Shown: positions 25,114 through 33,848 of the stretch, piece by piece
Layout: each line of letters starts with the position of its first letter
Position numbering within the stretch: the first letter of the stretch is position 1
DNA from: Ralstonia mannitolilytica
GTDB lineage: Bacteria > Pseudomonadota > Gammaproteobacteria > Burkholderiales > Burkholderiaceae
Assembly: GCF_905397375.1 (NCBI RefSeq)
Contig: NZ_CAJPVG010000008.1
Span: 62,001 to 126,000 of the forward strand
Direction of reading: 5' to 3'
DNA length: 64,000 nucleotides
The notes under the pieces: model-generated
The model's input: the letters and a program-made list of their open reading frames with translations, nothing else
Database searches by the model: none
What the model was told of the DNA's origin: nothing
Made by a program: the position numbers and the translations under genes

Positions 25114-26952
25114 CTATTCCACCGTAACGGATTTCGCCAGATTGCGCGGCTTGTCCACATCGGTGCCGCGCGCCAGCGCGGTGTGATACGCCAGCAGCTG
25201 CAGCGGCACCACGTGCAGGATCGGCGAGAGCTGGCCGTAGTGCTCCGGCATGCGGATCACCTGGATACCGTCGCTCGACTGGATATGCGTATCGGCATCG
25301 GCAAACACGTACAGCTTGCCGCCGCGCGCGCGCACTTCCTGGATGTTCGACTTGAGCTTTTCCAGCAGCGCGTCGTTCGGGGCGACGGTCACGACAGGCA
25401 TCTGCTCGGTCACCAGCGCCAGCGGGCCGTGTTTGAGTTCGCCGGCCGGGTAGGCCTCTGCGTGGATGTACGAAATTTCCTTGAGCTTGAGCGCACCTTC
25501 CAGGGCGATCGGGTAATGCAGACCGCGGCCGAGGAACAGTGCGTTTTCGCGGCGGGCAAACTCTTCCGACCAGGCGATGATCTGCGGCTCGAGCGCCAGC
25601 ACCGCGTTCAGCGCCGACGGCAGGTGGCGCAGGTGGCGCAGCGCATCTTCTTCCTGCTCGGTATTCAGATGACCGCGCAGCTTGGCGAACGTCAGCGCCA
25701 GCATGTACAGCGCGGCCAGCTGCGTGGTGAACGCCTTGGTGGACGCCACGCCGATCTCGGTGCCGGCGCGCGTGAGGAACGTGAGCTGCGTCTCTCGCAC
25801 CATGGCGCTGGTCGCCACGTTGCAGATGGCGAGCGTGTGCATGTGGCCCAGTTCGCGTGCGTGGCGCAGTGCGGCCAGCGTGTCGGCGGTTTCGCCCGAT
25901 TGCGAGATCACGACGACGAGCGCGTTCGGGTTGGGCACGGTCTCGCGGTAACGGTATTCGCTGGCCACCTCGACCTGTGTCGGGATCTTGGCGATCGATT
26001 CGAGCCAGTACTTGGCCGTGCAGCCGGAGTAGTAGCTCGTGCCACAGGCCAGGATCAGCACGCTGTCGACCTTGGGCAGCACCTGCGCCGCTTCGGGGCC
26101 GAACAGGTCTGGGCCGAAGCCTTGCACGCCTTCGAGCGTGTCGCCCAGGGCGCGCGGCTGCTCGAAGATTTCCTTCTGCATGAAGTGGCGGAACGGGCCG
26201 AGCTCCACCGCGGCGGCGTACGTGCCGACTTCCTTCACTTCGCGCTCGACGATGTTGTCCTGCGCATCGGCCACGGTGAAGCCGTCGCGGGTGATCTCCA
26301 CCACGTCGCCTTCTTCCAGGTACGCCATGCGGCTGGCAGAGCCGGCCACGGCCAGCGCATCCGAGGCGAGGAACGCTTCGTTTTCGCCGATGGCCACCAC
26401 CAGCGGCGAGCCGGCGCGCGCGCCGACCACCACGTCGGGGTTGTCGCGCGCGAACACGGCAATCGCATAGGCACCGTGCAGGCGCTTGACCGTGGCGCGC
26501 ACCGAGGCGAACAGGTCGCCGCGCGTGGCGCTGCTCGGGTACGTGTAGGCCTGGTGGATCAGGTGGGCGACGACCTCGGTATCCGTCTGCGATTCAAACC
26601 CGTAGCCGGCGGCCTTGAGTTCGTCGCGCAGGACTTCGTAGTTCTCGATGATGCCGTTGTGCACCAGGGCGATGGTGTCGCCCGAGAAGTGCGGGTGCGC
26701 GTTGACGGTGTCCGGCCGGCCGTGCGTGGCCCAGCGCGTGTGCGCGATGCCGATGGCGCCATCGAGGTGGCTCGACTGCGCCTGCGCGTCGAGATCTGCC
26801 ACGCGCGAGACGGTGCGCGCACGCTCGAGCTGGCCGTCACGCTGCACGGCGACGCCGCAGGAGTCGTAGCCGCGGTATTCCAGGCGGCGCAGGCCTTCGA
26901 TCAGGACGGGAACGATATTGCGCGTGGAAACCGCGCCAACGATACCGCACAT
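25114..26952 (-). CDS. glmS: Glutamine--fructose-6-phosphate aminotransferase
   Basis: 612 residues. MCGIVGAVSTRNIVPVLIEGLRRLEYRGYDSCGV carries the catalytic Cys2 of the glutaminase domain. The C-terminal half has two SIS sugar-isomerase domains (ILACGTSYYSGCTAKYWLE, TKAFTTQLAALYML, ELKHGPLALV) and ends AKSVTVE. It forms glucosamine-6-phosphate for peptidoglycan and LPS. It follows glmU on the same strand after 131 bp. An 8-bp inverted repeat GTGCGGCG/CGCCGCAC (26972-26979 with 26994-27001) lies in its leader just upstream of the ggag Shine-Dalgarno. Confidence 0.98.
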   Translation of the reverse strand: MCGIVGAVSTRNIVPVLIEGLRRLEYRGYDSCGVAVQRDGQLERARTVSRVADLDAQAQSSHLDGAIGIAHTRWATHGRPDTVNAHPHFSGDTIALVHNGIIENYEVLRDELKAAGYGFESQTDTEVVAHLIHQAYTYPSSATRGDLFASVRATVKRLHGAYAIAVFARDNPDVVVGARAGSPLVVAIGENEAFLASDALAVAGSASRMAYLEEGDVVEITRDGFTVADAQDNIVEREVKEVGTYAAAVELGPFRHFMQKEIFEQPRALGDTLEGVQGFGPDLFGPEAAQVLPKVDSVLILACGTSYYSGCTAKYWLESIAKIPTQVEVASEYRYRETVPNPNALVVVISQSGETADTLAALRHARELGHMHTLAICNVATSAMVRETQLTFLTRAGTEIGVASTKAFTTQLAALYMLALTFAKLRGHLNTEQEEDALRHLRHLPSALNAVLALEPQIIAWSEEFARRENALFLGRGLHYPIALEGALKLKEISYIHAEAYPAGELKHGPLALVTEQMPVVTVAPNDALLEKLKSNIQEVRARGGKLYVFADADTHIQSSDGIQVIRMPEHYGQLSPILHVVPLQLLAYHTALARGTDVDKPRNLAKSVTVE

Positions 26953-26971
26953 GTTGATTTCTCCGGTTGGG

Positions 26972-27001
26972 GTGCGGCGCCGCTGTCAATGTGCGCCGCA
27001 C
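26972..27001 (-). promoter_or_regulatory. Stem-loop in the glmS leader
   Basis: Perfect 8-bp inverted repeat GTGCGGCG/CGCCGCAC with a 14-nt loop, about 20 bases upstream of the glmS start. There is no T-run toward glmS, so not an intrinsic terminator. It could be a processing site or translational control element between glmU and glmS. It does not resemble the glmS ribozyme. Confidence 0.4.
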
Positions 27002-27083
27002 TCGGTATTTCAGTATCGATGCTCGTGTGCCGCAGCGGCATCCGCTGTTCGGCGCAGGAGAAAACCTGTCAAAGCTTGCCGTG

Positions 27084-28451
27084 TCAGGCCTGCTTCTTCT
27101 GCTTGACGGGGCGCTGCCAGTTCTCGATGGTGGTCTGGCGCGCACGCGAGACCGTCAGCTTGCCCTCAGGCGCGTCCTTGGTCAGTGTGGTGCCGGCGCC
27201 CAGGGTCGCGCCCTTGCCAACGCGCACCGGCGCCACGAGCTGCGTGTCGGAACCGATGAAGGCGTCGTCCTCGATGATGGTGCGGAACTTGTTGGCGCCG
27301 TCGTAGTTGCAGGTGATGGTGCCGGCGCCGATGTTCACGCGCGAGCCGACCGTCGCATCGCCCACATAGGCGAGGTGGTTGGCCTTGCTGTGCGCCGCCA
27401 CCTGGCTGTTCTTCACCTCGACGAAGTTGCCGATATGCACGTCTTCGGCCAGCTCGGTGCCGGGGCGCAGGCGCGCGTACGGCCCGATGCGCGAATCGGC
27501 ACCGACCTTGGCCTGTTCGATATGGCAGAACGGCAGGATCTCTGCGCCGGCCTCGATGACGGCATCGCGGATCACCGCATTGGCGCCGATGTGCACGCCA
27601 TCGCCCAGCGTGACGTTGCCTTCAAAGATGCAGTTGACGTCGATCACCACGTCGCGGCCGCACGTGAGCTTGCCGCGCACGTCGATGCGCGCCGGGTCGA
27701 CCAGCGTCACGCCATCTTCGAGCAGCTGCTGCGCGAGGTTGCGCTGGTGAATGCGCTCCAGCTCCGCCAACTGCACCTTGCTGTTCACGCCGTGCGTTTC
27801 CCACTCGGCCAGGGGATGGGCGGACGTGATGGGCACGCCTTCGCTGGCGGCGCGCTCGATCACGTCGGTCAGGTAGTACTCGCCCTGCGCGTTGTCATTG
27901 GACAGCGTGGACAGCCACGCCTTCAGCTTGGCCGTCGGGCACACCAGGATGCCGGTGTTGACCTCGTGGATGGCGAGTTGCGTTTCGTTGGCGTCCTTCT
28001 GCTCGACGATGCGCGTGATGCGGCCGGCGGCGTCGCGCACGATGCGGCCGTAGCCGGTCGGGTCGTGCAGGTGCACGGTCAGCACGCCCAGGTGGTTGTG
28101 ACCGGCCGCGTCGACGAGAGCGTGCAGCGTTTCGGCGCGGGTCAGCGGCACGTCGCCGTAGAGCACGAGGGTGGGCACGCTTTCGTCAAGCTGGTCCAGC
28201 GACTGCATGACGGCATGGCCGGTGCCCAGTTGCTTGTCTTGCGTGGCGAAGGCGATGTCGGGCGCGCCCACCATCTCGCGCACGCGGTCGCCGCCGTGGC
28301 CGACCACCACCACCAGCCGCGTCGGCGACATGGTGCGTGCGGTATCGATGACGTGCGCCAGCAGCGGTTTGCCGGCCAGGGGGTGCAGCACTTTGGGCAG
28401 GGCGGAGCGCATGCGCTTGCCCATGCCTGCAGCCAGGATGACGATATTCAC
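27084..28451 (-). CDS. glmU: Bifunctional UDP-GlcNAc pyrophosphorylase / glucosamine-1-phosphate acetyltransferase
   Basis: 455 residues from the GTG at 28451, which gives the standard N-terminus MNIVILAAGMGKRM; upstream frame extension is not homologous. The N-terminal uridyltransferase domain has LAAGMGKRMRSALPKVLHPLAGKPL and VLYGDVPL. The C-terminal left-handed beta-helix acetyltransferase has repeated hexapeptides and NLAYVGD/NIGAGTITCNYDGANKFRT. It makes UDP-GlcNAc from the GlmS/GlmM product, so glmU-glmS is a sensible cell-envelope pair. Confidence 0.97.
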   Translation of the reverse strand: MNIVILAAGMGKRMRSALPKVLHPLAGKPLLAHVIDTARTMSPTRLVVVVGHGGDRVREMVGAPDIAFATQDKQLGTGHAVMQSLDQLDESVPTLVLYGDVPLTRAETLHALVDAAGHNHLGVLTVHLHDPTGYGRIVRDAAGRITRIVEQKDANETQLAIHEVNTGILVCPTAKLKAWLSTLSNDNAQGEYYLTDVIERAASEGVPITSAHPLAEWETHGVNSKVQLAELERIHQRNLAQQLLEDGVTLVDPARIDVRGKLTCGRDVVIDVNCIFEGNVTLGDGVHIGANAVIRDAVIEAGAEILPFCHIEQAKVGADSRIGPYARLRPGTELAEDVHIGNFVEVKNSQVAAHSKANHLAYVGDATVGSRVNIGAGTITCNYDGANKFRTIIEDDAFIGSDTQLVAPVRVGKGATLGAGTTLTKDAPEGKLTVSRARQTTIENWQRPVKQKKQA

Positions 28452-28757
28452 AAGGAGATTCCTAGAGTGACTCGAAGCGATAGCCGCGACGGGAATCGGC
28501 ATGCAACCCAGCACCGGAAACCCATCGCCCGCCACCTCCCCTCACGATGGCCGGGCCGCCTGCAAACCCTTCTGCGGGGCGCTTTTGCGGCGTATAAGAC
28601 ACAGATGGAAAAATTCTAGCATGGGGGCCACCCTCCCCCAGAACCGGTCAAACGGTGGAATTGTTGCAGTTACGCCATTGCCGGGCTGGTTAGCCCGGCG
28701 GCTGGTCGTGCGGACGGGCGACACCTTCCGGCGGCACCGGGTGGCGGCTGCGGCCCG
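28452..28757 (-). other. Intergenic region between ttcA and glmU
   Basis: 306 bp, no gene supported. It holds a perfect hairpin GCCGGGCT/AGCCCGGC with a 4-nt loop at 28680-28699, 58 bp past the ttcA stop, but no T-run follows on the minus strand. A minus-strand TAGAAT lies at 28613-28618, a possible -10 element for glmU without a convincing -35. Confidence 0.4.
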
Positions 28758-29693
28758 TCAGCCGGCGGCGGCTTCGCTCTTGACGGTGGCGTCGCCAGGC
28801 TTGCGCTCGAAGCGCACGAACTCGATGCGGTCGTCATGCGAGCCCGCAAACACCAGCGGCGCCTGGTCGTAGGCGGTCTGGCCGAAGAGCGCGTCTTCGC
28901 CGATCTTCGCCAGGCCCGTGGTCAGGCCGTTGAAGTCAAACAGTTTGGTATCGGCCAGGTGCGACGGCACCACGTTCTGCAGCGCAGAAAAGATGTTGTC
29001 GATGCGGCCCGGCGTCTGACGCTCCCACTCCAGCAGCATTTCCTTGACCTTCTTGCGCTGCAGGTTTTCCTGCGAGCCGCACAGGTTGCACGGGATGATG
29101 GGGAATTCCATCGCGCGGGCATAGGAAGCGATGTCCTTTTCCGCGCAATAGGCGAGCGGCCGGATGACGATGTGGTCGCCGTTGTCGGTGGCCAGCTTGG
29201 GCGGCATCGACTTCATCTTGCCGCCGAAGAACATGTTCAGGAAGAACGTGTTCACGATGTCGTCGCGGTGATGGCCCAGCGCGATCTTGTTGGCGCCCAG
29301 CTCCTTGGCCGTGCGGTAGATCACGCCGCGGCGCAGGCGCGAGCACAGCGAGCACGTGGTCTTGCCCTCGGGAACCTTCTCCTTGACGATCGAATACGTG
29401 TCCGCCTCGACGATCACATATTCCACGCCCAGCTTCTTCAGGTACGTGGGCAGCACGTCTTCCGGAAAGCCGGGCTGCTTCTGGTCGAGATTCATGGCGA
29501 TGAGCTTGAAGTCGATCGGCGCGCGCTTCTGCAACGCCATCAGGATCGACAGCATCGTGTACGAATCCTTGCCGCCGGACAGGCACACGAGGATGGTGTC
29601 GCCGTCTTCGATCATCTTGAAGTCGCCGATGGCGCGGCCGACCTGCGACTGCAAGCGGGTTTCGAGGCGGTGGAAATTGTTGGAGAACGTCAT
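28758..29693 (-). CDS. ttcA: tRNA 2-thiocytidine biosynthesis protein TtcA
   Basis: 311 residues. PP-loop SGGKDS at 39-44 activates the tRNA base with ATP. The two CxxC pairs (CSLC, Cys114/117, and CNLC, Cys202/205) bind the iron-sulfur cluster needed to thiolate cytidine 32 of tRNAs. HHRDDIVNTFFLNMFFGG is also family-specific. Length is normal. It is divergent from panE with about 150 bp between. Confidence 0.97.
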   Translation of the reverse strand: MTFSNNFHRLETRLQSQVGRAIGDFKMIEDGDTILVCLSGGKDSYTMLSILMALQKRAPIDFKLIAMNLDQKQPGFPEDVLPTYLKKLGVEYVIVEADTYSIVKEKVPEGKTTCSLCSRLRRGVIYRTAKELGANKIALGHHRDDIVNTFFLNMFFGGKMKSMPPKLATDNGDHIVIRPLAYCAEKDIASYARAMEFPIIPCNLCGSQENLQRKKVKEMLLEWERQTPGRIDNIFSALQNVVPSHLADTKLFDFNGLTTGLAKIGEDALFGQTAYDQAPLVFAGSHDDRIEFVRFERKPGDATVKSEAAAG

Positions 29694-29844
29694 GGCATAT
29701 CGACCCCGCCAGCGCTGAACAATGGCCGGACGGGCGTCAAATCGTGAGGAAAATCAGTATTTTATCGCGCGCGGAGCGCCCCCTGCAGGGTCGCGTGAAC
29801 AGGCCTAGAATCGTTTGCCTACCCTTAGCCTGACGGAGACAACG

Positions 29845-30798
29845 ATGCGGATTCTGGTTCTTGGCGCCGGCGGTACCGGCGGCTATTTCGGCGGGCGGCT
29901 CGCCCAGGCCGGTGCGGATGTGACGTTTCTCGTGCGCCCCGCGCGCGCGGAGCGGTTGCGCCAGCACGGGCTGGTGATCCGCAGCCCGCAGGGCGACGCG
30001 CAGTTGCCCGTGCAGCTCATCACGGCGGACCAGGCGCCCGCCTGGGGCCATGCCGATCTCGTGCTGCTGAGCTGCAAGGCCTATGACCTGGACGACGCCA
30101 TCACGGCCATTCGCCCGGTGGTGGGCGAGCGCACGGTGGTGCTACCGGTGCTCAACGGGCTGGCGCATCTGGAACGCCTGGATGCCGCGTTCGGCGAATC
30201 GCGCGTGCTGGGCGGGCTGTGCCATATCAGCGCGACGACCGCGCCTGACGGTGCCGTGCTGCATCTGAGCATCGGGCAAGGCCCGGCCGTGCACTCGCTC
30301 ACCTTTGGCGAGCGCACGCCGCATGCGCCGCGCGAGCGCACCGAGGCCATCCGCGATGTGTTCGCCACGGCCAACTTTGATTCCGTGCTGGCCGAAAACG
30401 TCATGCAGGACATGTGGGAGAAGTTTGTCTTCCTCACGTCGCTGGCGTCGATGACGTGCCTGATGCGGGCGACCGTCGGCGAGATCGTCGCGACCGACGA
30501 AGGGCGTGCGCTGAATGAAGCGATGTTTGCGGCGTGCGAGCAGGTTGCGGCGGCATCGGGTTATCCGATCCGGCAGGCGGCCCGCGAACGTGGGCTGCAG
30601 GTGCTGACGCAGGCGGGGTCGCCGTTGACGGCGTCGATGCTGCGCGATCTGGAGAGTGGGGCCCGCGTGGAGGCGGATCACATTGTGGGGGATATGTTGC
30701 GGCGAGGGCGGACGCTGGGGACGGATGTTGCGCTGCTGCGGGTGGCGTTTGCGCATTTGCAGGCTTATCAGCAGCGGGTGTTACGGGCGGCGGGCTGA
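29845..30798 (+). CDS. panE: 2-dehydropantoate 2-reductase
   Basis: 317 residues from the ATG at 29845 with ggag upstream. RILVLGAGGTGGYFGGRLAQAGADVTFLVRP is the NADPH-binding Rossmann start. SCKAYDLDDAI, VLPVLNGLAH, NVMQDMWEKFVFLTSLASMTCL and SMLRDLESGARVEADHIVGDML match the ketopantoate reductase C-terminal domain. It reduces ketopantoate to pantoate for CoA synthesis; paralogues with other keto acids exist, so substrate specificity is likely but not certain. Intergenic element E3 starts about 27 bp after its stop. Confidence 0.9.
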   Translation: MRILVLGAGGTGGYFGGRLAQAGADVTFLVRPARAERLRQHGLVIRSPQGDAQLPVQLITADQAPAWGHADLVLLSCKAYDLDDAITAIRPVVGERTVVLPVLNGLAHLERLDAAFGESRVLGGLCHISATTAPDGAVLHLSIGQGPAVHSLTFGERTPHAPRERTEAIRDVFATANFDSVLAENVMQDMWEKFVFLTSLASMTCLMRATVGEIVATDEGRALNEAMFAACEQVAAASGYPIRQAARERGLQVLTQAGSPLTASMLRDLESGARVEADHIVGDMLRRGRTLGTDVALLRVAFAHLQAYQQRVLRAAG

Positions 30799-30824
30799 CT
30801 GTTTGCTTTTTTTCGCTTTCGGTT

Positions 30825-31050
30825 CGCCCTTGTTTCACCCCCTCCCGGGGGCGACTCACTTTTCTTTGTCTTGCCAAAGAAAGCAAGCAAAGAAAGGCGC
30901 GCAAGAGATGGCGACTTCACCTTGAATTTGTGTCGCGGGGAGGGGAAGGAGCCAAACTCGCTGCGCTCAGACAAGGCTCCTTCCTTTTTTCCTCCCCGCA
31001 ACAGAAATTCAAGGCGCCATCTAGGGCAGGAACATCAACGGCCAAACCGG
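30825..31050 (+). repeat. Intergenic structured repeat, copy E3
   Basis: Full copy with its head facing the panE 3' end. Head hairpin CTTTG/CAAAG extended by TTTTC/GAAAG. Main hairpin 30907-31021: GATGGCG/CGCCATC, CTTGAATTT/AAATTCAAG, GCGGGGAGG/CCTCCCCGC, GGAAGGAGCC/GGCTCCTTCC. The 21-nt loop contains ACTCGCTGCGCTCAGACA. It fills the gap between the convergent panE and nodT-like genes. Confidence 0.85.
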
Positions 31051-31081
31051 CAGGGTTCGAGCGTGGGCGCCACGATCTTCT

Positions 31082-32548
31082 TTACTGCCAGCCGCCGCCG
31101 AGGGCTTGCATCAGGGCGGCGGAATCGAGCAGGCGGTCGGCGCGGCTTTGTAGCTGTTGCAGAGCAAGCTGATCGCGCTGACGTTGCGCATCGAGCAGCG
31201 CGAGCGTGCTGATGCCGCCCGCGGCATGGCGGGCCTCGGCGGTGCGCAGCGTCTGTTCGGCTTGCTCGGTGGCGGATGCGCGGGCCTGCAAGGTTTGCGC
31301 GTCGTTGTGGACGGCGTGCAGCGCGTCGGCGACTTCCTGCAGGCCTTGCAGAACGGTCTGCTTGTAGGCGGCGCCGGCGGCGTCGTAGGCGGCTTCGGCT
31401 TCGCGCTGTCTTGCGCGCAGGGTGCCGCCGTGGAAGATCGGCTGGGTCAGCCCCGCGCCGAGATTCCAGATGCTCGATCCGGCGCCGAGCAGGCTGCGAA
31501 AGCGCGTGGTTTCCGAGCCAAGACCTGCGGACAGCGTGATGCGCGGGAAGAGATTCGCGGTGGCCACGCCCACGTTGGCGCTGGCTTCGTGCCACATCGC
31601 CTCGGCCGCGCGGATGTCGGGGCGGCGCTGGGCGAGCGCGGATGGCAGCGACACCGGCAGCGGGTCAGGCAGATGCAGCGCGTCGAGCGTCGGCAGGTCG
31701 GGCAAGCCCGCGCCGGGCTCGCGACCCAGCAGGACCGACAGGCGGTGCCGCTGCTGCGCCGCCTGCTGCATGAGCGGCGGCAGCGTGGCTTCCGTCTGCG
31801 CAACCAGCGTGCGCTGCGACAACACATCGACCCGCGCGACACCGCCCAGGCCCAGACGCCGCTCGGTGATGTCGAGCTGCTTGCGCTGCTCGGCGAGCAG
31901 TGTCTGCGTGGTGGCGATCTGCGCGTCGAGCGCCGCGATGCGCACCGCCGCCGTCAGGACATTGCCGGCCAGCGACAGGCGCGCCGCTTCCATCTGATAG
32001 CGCTGCGTGTCCACCTGCGCGCGCGACGCCTCCAGCGCCCGGCGCACGCCGCCGAACATATCCAGCGCATACGACACCGACAGCGACGCCGAATACAACG
32101 TGAACGGCCCCGGCTTGGGCGTGTTGAACCCGAACGCCTCGGGATTCACCTGCTGCCGCATCGCAGACACGGAGCCATCGACCGACGGCCACGCATAACC
32201 GAACTGCGCCTGCGCCTCGGCCTGCGCCTGGCGCAAGCGCGCCTCCGCCTGCGCGACGGATGGGCTCGCGCGCAACGCCTCGTCCACCAGCGCATCCAGC
32301 GCCGGCGATCGGAACAGGTGCCACCAATCCGCTGGCACATTGGCATCGACCAGATGCTGCGCTTCGCCGCCAACAACGGGCGCGGATGCGGTTTCGCGCG
32401 AAACAGGTTGCGCGGAATAGCCGGTAGCCGCAGGCCCAGCGGACGCTTTGAAATCGGGACCGACGGCACAGCCGCTCACAGCCAGCGCGGCAATCAACAC
32501 CGCCCCAGCCGCCCGCTCGCACCCGTTCAACGCTCGCCGCAACGCCAA
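31082..32548 (-). CDS. Outer-membrane efflux lipoprotein, NodT family (TolC-like)
   Basis: 488 residues if begun at the TTG at 32548, which gives a normal lipoprotein signal LRRALNGCERAAGAVLIAALAVSGC. Two outer-membrane-factor repeats are clear: WWHLFRSPALDALVDEALRASPSVAQAEARLRQAQAE and LPSALAQRRPDIRAAEAMWHEASANVGVATANLFPRITLSAGLG. It forms the outer-membrane channel for the ABC exporter encoded upstream. The start is uncertain: an ATG at 32665, seven bases past the permease stop and with gagg before it, is in frame but would add about 39 residues encoded by repeat remnant E4. Confidence 0.9.
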   Translation of the reverse strand: MALRRALNGCERAAGAVLIAALAVSGCAVGPDFKASAGPAATGYSAQPVSRETASAPVVGGEAQHLVDANVPADWWHLFRSPALDALVDEALRASPSVAQAEARLRQAQAEAQAQFGYAWPSVDGSVSAMRQQVNPEAFGFNTPKPGPFTLYSASLSVSYALDMFGGVRRALEASRAQVDTQRYQMEAARLSLAGNVLTAAVRIAALDAQIATTQTLLAEQRKQLDITERRLGLGGVARVDVLSQRTLVAQTEATLPPLMQQAAQQRHRLSVLLGREPGAGLPDLPTLDALHLPDPLPVSLPSALAQRRPDIRAAEAMWHEASANVGVATANLFPRITLSAGLGSETTRFRSLLGAGSSIWNLGAGLTQPIFHGGTLRARQREAEAAYDAAGAAYKQTVLQGLQEVADALHAVHNDAQTLQARASATEQAEQTLRTAEARHAAGGISTLALLDAQRQRDQLALQQLQSRADRLLDSAALMQALGGGWQ

Positions 32549-32549
32549 C

Positions 32550-32633
32550 AGGTGCCCACCGACGGTTTGGCCGTACCGAGACAAAGAAAGCAAGTCGGCA
32601 CCGGCTGCGGACGAAACAAGCAATGCACCACCA
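32550..32633 (-). repeat. Core-less derivative of the intergenic element, copy E4
   Basis: The tail motif ACGGTTTGGCCGTACC, as in copy E5, is joined directly to the head motif GACAAAGAAAG and the following CGGACGAAACAAG/ATGCACCACC. The main hairpin of about 150 bp is missing between them. Identity to the full copies is about 80 percent by eye over the head. Its head faces the permease 3' end, and it covers the 5' region of the nodT-like gene. Confidence 0.75.
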
Positions 32634-32672
32634 GCGTCAGCACGTCGAATCCACAGCGTCCACATAGCCACC

Positions 32673-33848
32673 TCAATCCAACGTCTTCCGATAAAACCGC
32701 ACCGCCACCCCCAACACCACCACGGTGAAGAGCATCAGCGGCCAGATGCTCGGCCACAACTCCACCCACCCATTCCCCTTGAGCAGGATGCCGCGCGTCA
32801 ACCGATGAAAATACGTCATCGGCAGCACGTTCCCGATCACCTGCGCCCATTTCGGCATCCCCACGAACGGAAACATGAACCCCGACAGCAGGATGCTCGG
32901 CAGGAAGTAGAAGAACGTGAGCTGCGTCGCCTGCAACTGGTTCTGCGCGAGCGACGACAGTGTGATCCCCACCGTGAGGCTCGCCACGATGAACAGCAGC
33001 GCCGCCACATAGACCATCCAAACGCTGCCCACGAACGGCACGTGGAAGATGTAGTACGCGGCCAGCAGGATGATCGTCACCTGCACGAGCCCGATGAAGA
33101 TGTACGGCACGATCTTGCCGGTCATCACCTCGAGCGGGCGCACTGGCGTGGCCAGCAGGTTTTCCATCGTGCCGCGCTCGCGTTCGCGCGTCATGGCCAG
33201 GCCCGTCATCATCACCATCGTCATCGTGAGGATGGTGCCCATCAGGCCGGGGATGATGTTGTACTGCGTGATGCCCTCGGGGTTGTAGAGCCTGTGCAGG
33301 CGCACGTCGAACGGCGGCGCGCCGGCACGGGCACCCTCGCCCCCGCCTGCACCGCCTGCCAGCGGCGACAGCGCGCCCTTCATGTCCTTGCTGACCACGC
33401 CTTGCACGAGCTGCGGCAGCGAGGCCAGCGCGAGCCCCGTGGCGGCCGGGTCGGTCGCATCGGCCTCGACCAGCAGCGACGGCCGTTCGCCGCGCACCAG
33501 CTTGCGCGTGAAGTCGGGCGGGATCGACACCACAAACTGCAGTTGCCCCTTTGCCAGGGCCTCGCGCCCGGCAGTCTCGTCGGGAAGGTTCTGCCGCAGC
33601 TCGAAGTAATCGGAGTGCCGCATGCTGGCCAGAAAGCTGCGCGTGAACTCGCTCTGGTCTGCCGCGATCACGCCGGTCAGCAGGTGCTTCGGGTCGGTGT
33701 TGATGGCAAAGCCGAACAGGAACAGCTGCATGATCGGGATGCCGATCATCATGGCGAACGTCACGCGGTCACGCCGCAGCTGCAGAAATTCCTTGAGCAC
33801 CACGCTCCACCAGCGCTGGAACGAGAACCGGTCTGTGCCGAAGCTCAT
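32673..33848 (-). CDS. ABC-2 type exporter permease (YbhR/YhhJ-like)
   Basis: 391 residues from the ATG at 33848, which overlaps the ATPase stop by four bases (ATGA). A single N-terminal span (MMIGIPIMQLFLFGFAI) is followed by a large periplasmic domain (to about residue 180) and five C-terminal spans, with TMVMMTGLAMTRERERGTMENLLATPVRPLEVMTGK. This is the classical ABC-2 layout. Together with the ATPase, HlyD-like protein and NodT-like channel it forms an export machine for drugs or organic compounds. Confidence 0.93.
   Translation of the reverse strand: MSFGTDRFSFQRWWSVVLKEFLQLRRDRVTFAMMIGIPIMQLFLFGFAINTDPKHLLTGVIAADQSEFTRSFLASMRHSDYFELRQNLPDETAGREALAKGQLQFVVSIPPDFTRKLVRGERPSLLVEADATDPAATGLALASLPQLVQGVVSKDMKGALSPLAGGAGGGEGARAGAPPFDVRLHRLYNPEGITQYNIIPGLMGTILTMTMVMMTGLAMTRERERGTMENLLATPVRPLEVMTGKIVPYIFIGLVQVTIILLAAYYIFHVPFVGSVWMVYVAALLFIVASLTVGITLSSLAQNQLQATQLTFFYFLPSILLSGFMFPFVGMPKWAQVIGNVLPMTYFHRLTRGILLKGNGWVELWPSIWPLMLFTVVVLGVAVRFYRKTLD

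Noticed and set aside
25183..27306. A 707-codon open frame antisense to glmS
   Set aside because: Same reason: glmS is certain by its Cys2 glutaminase start and SIS domains, and the antisense peptide has no domain.
28680..28699. Hairpin GCCGGGCT/AGCCCGGC as ttcA terminator
   Set aside because: No T-run follows on the minus strand; only noted as an inverted repeat.
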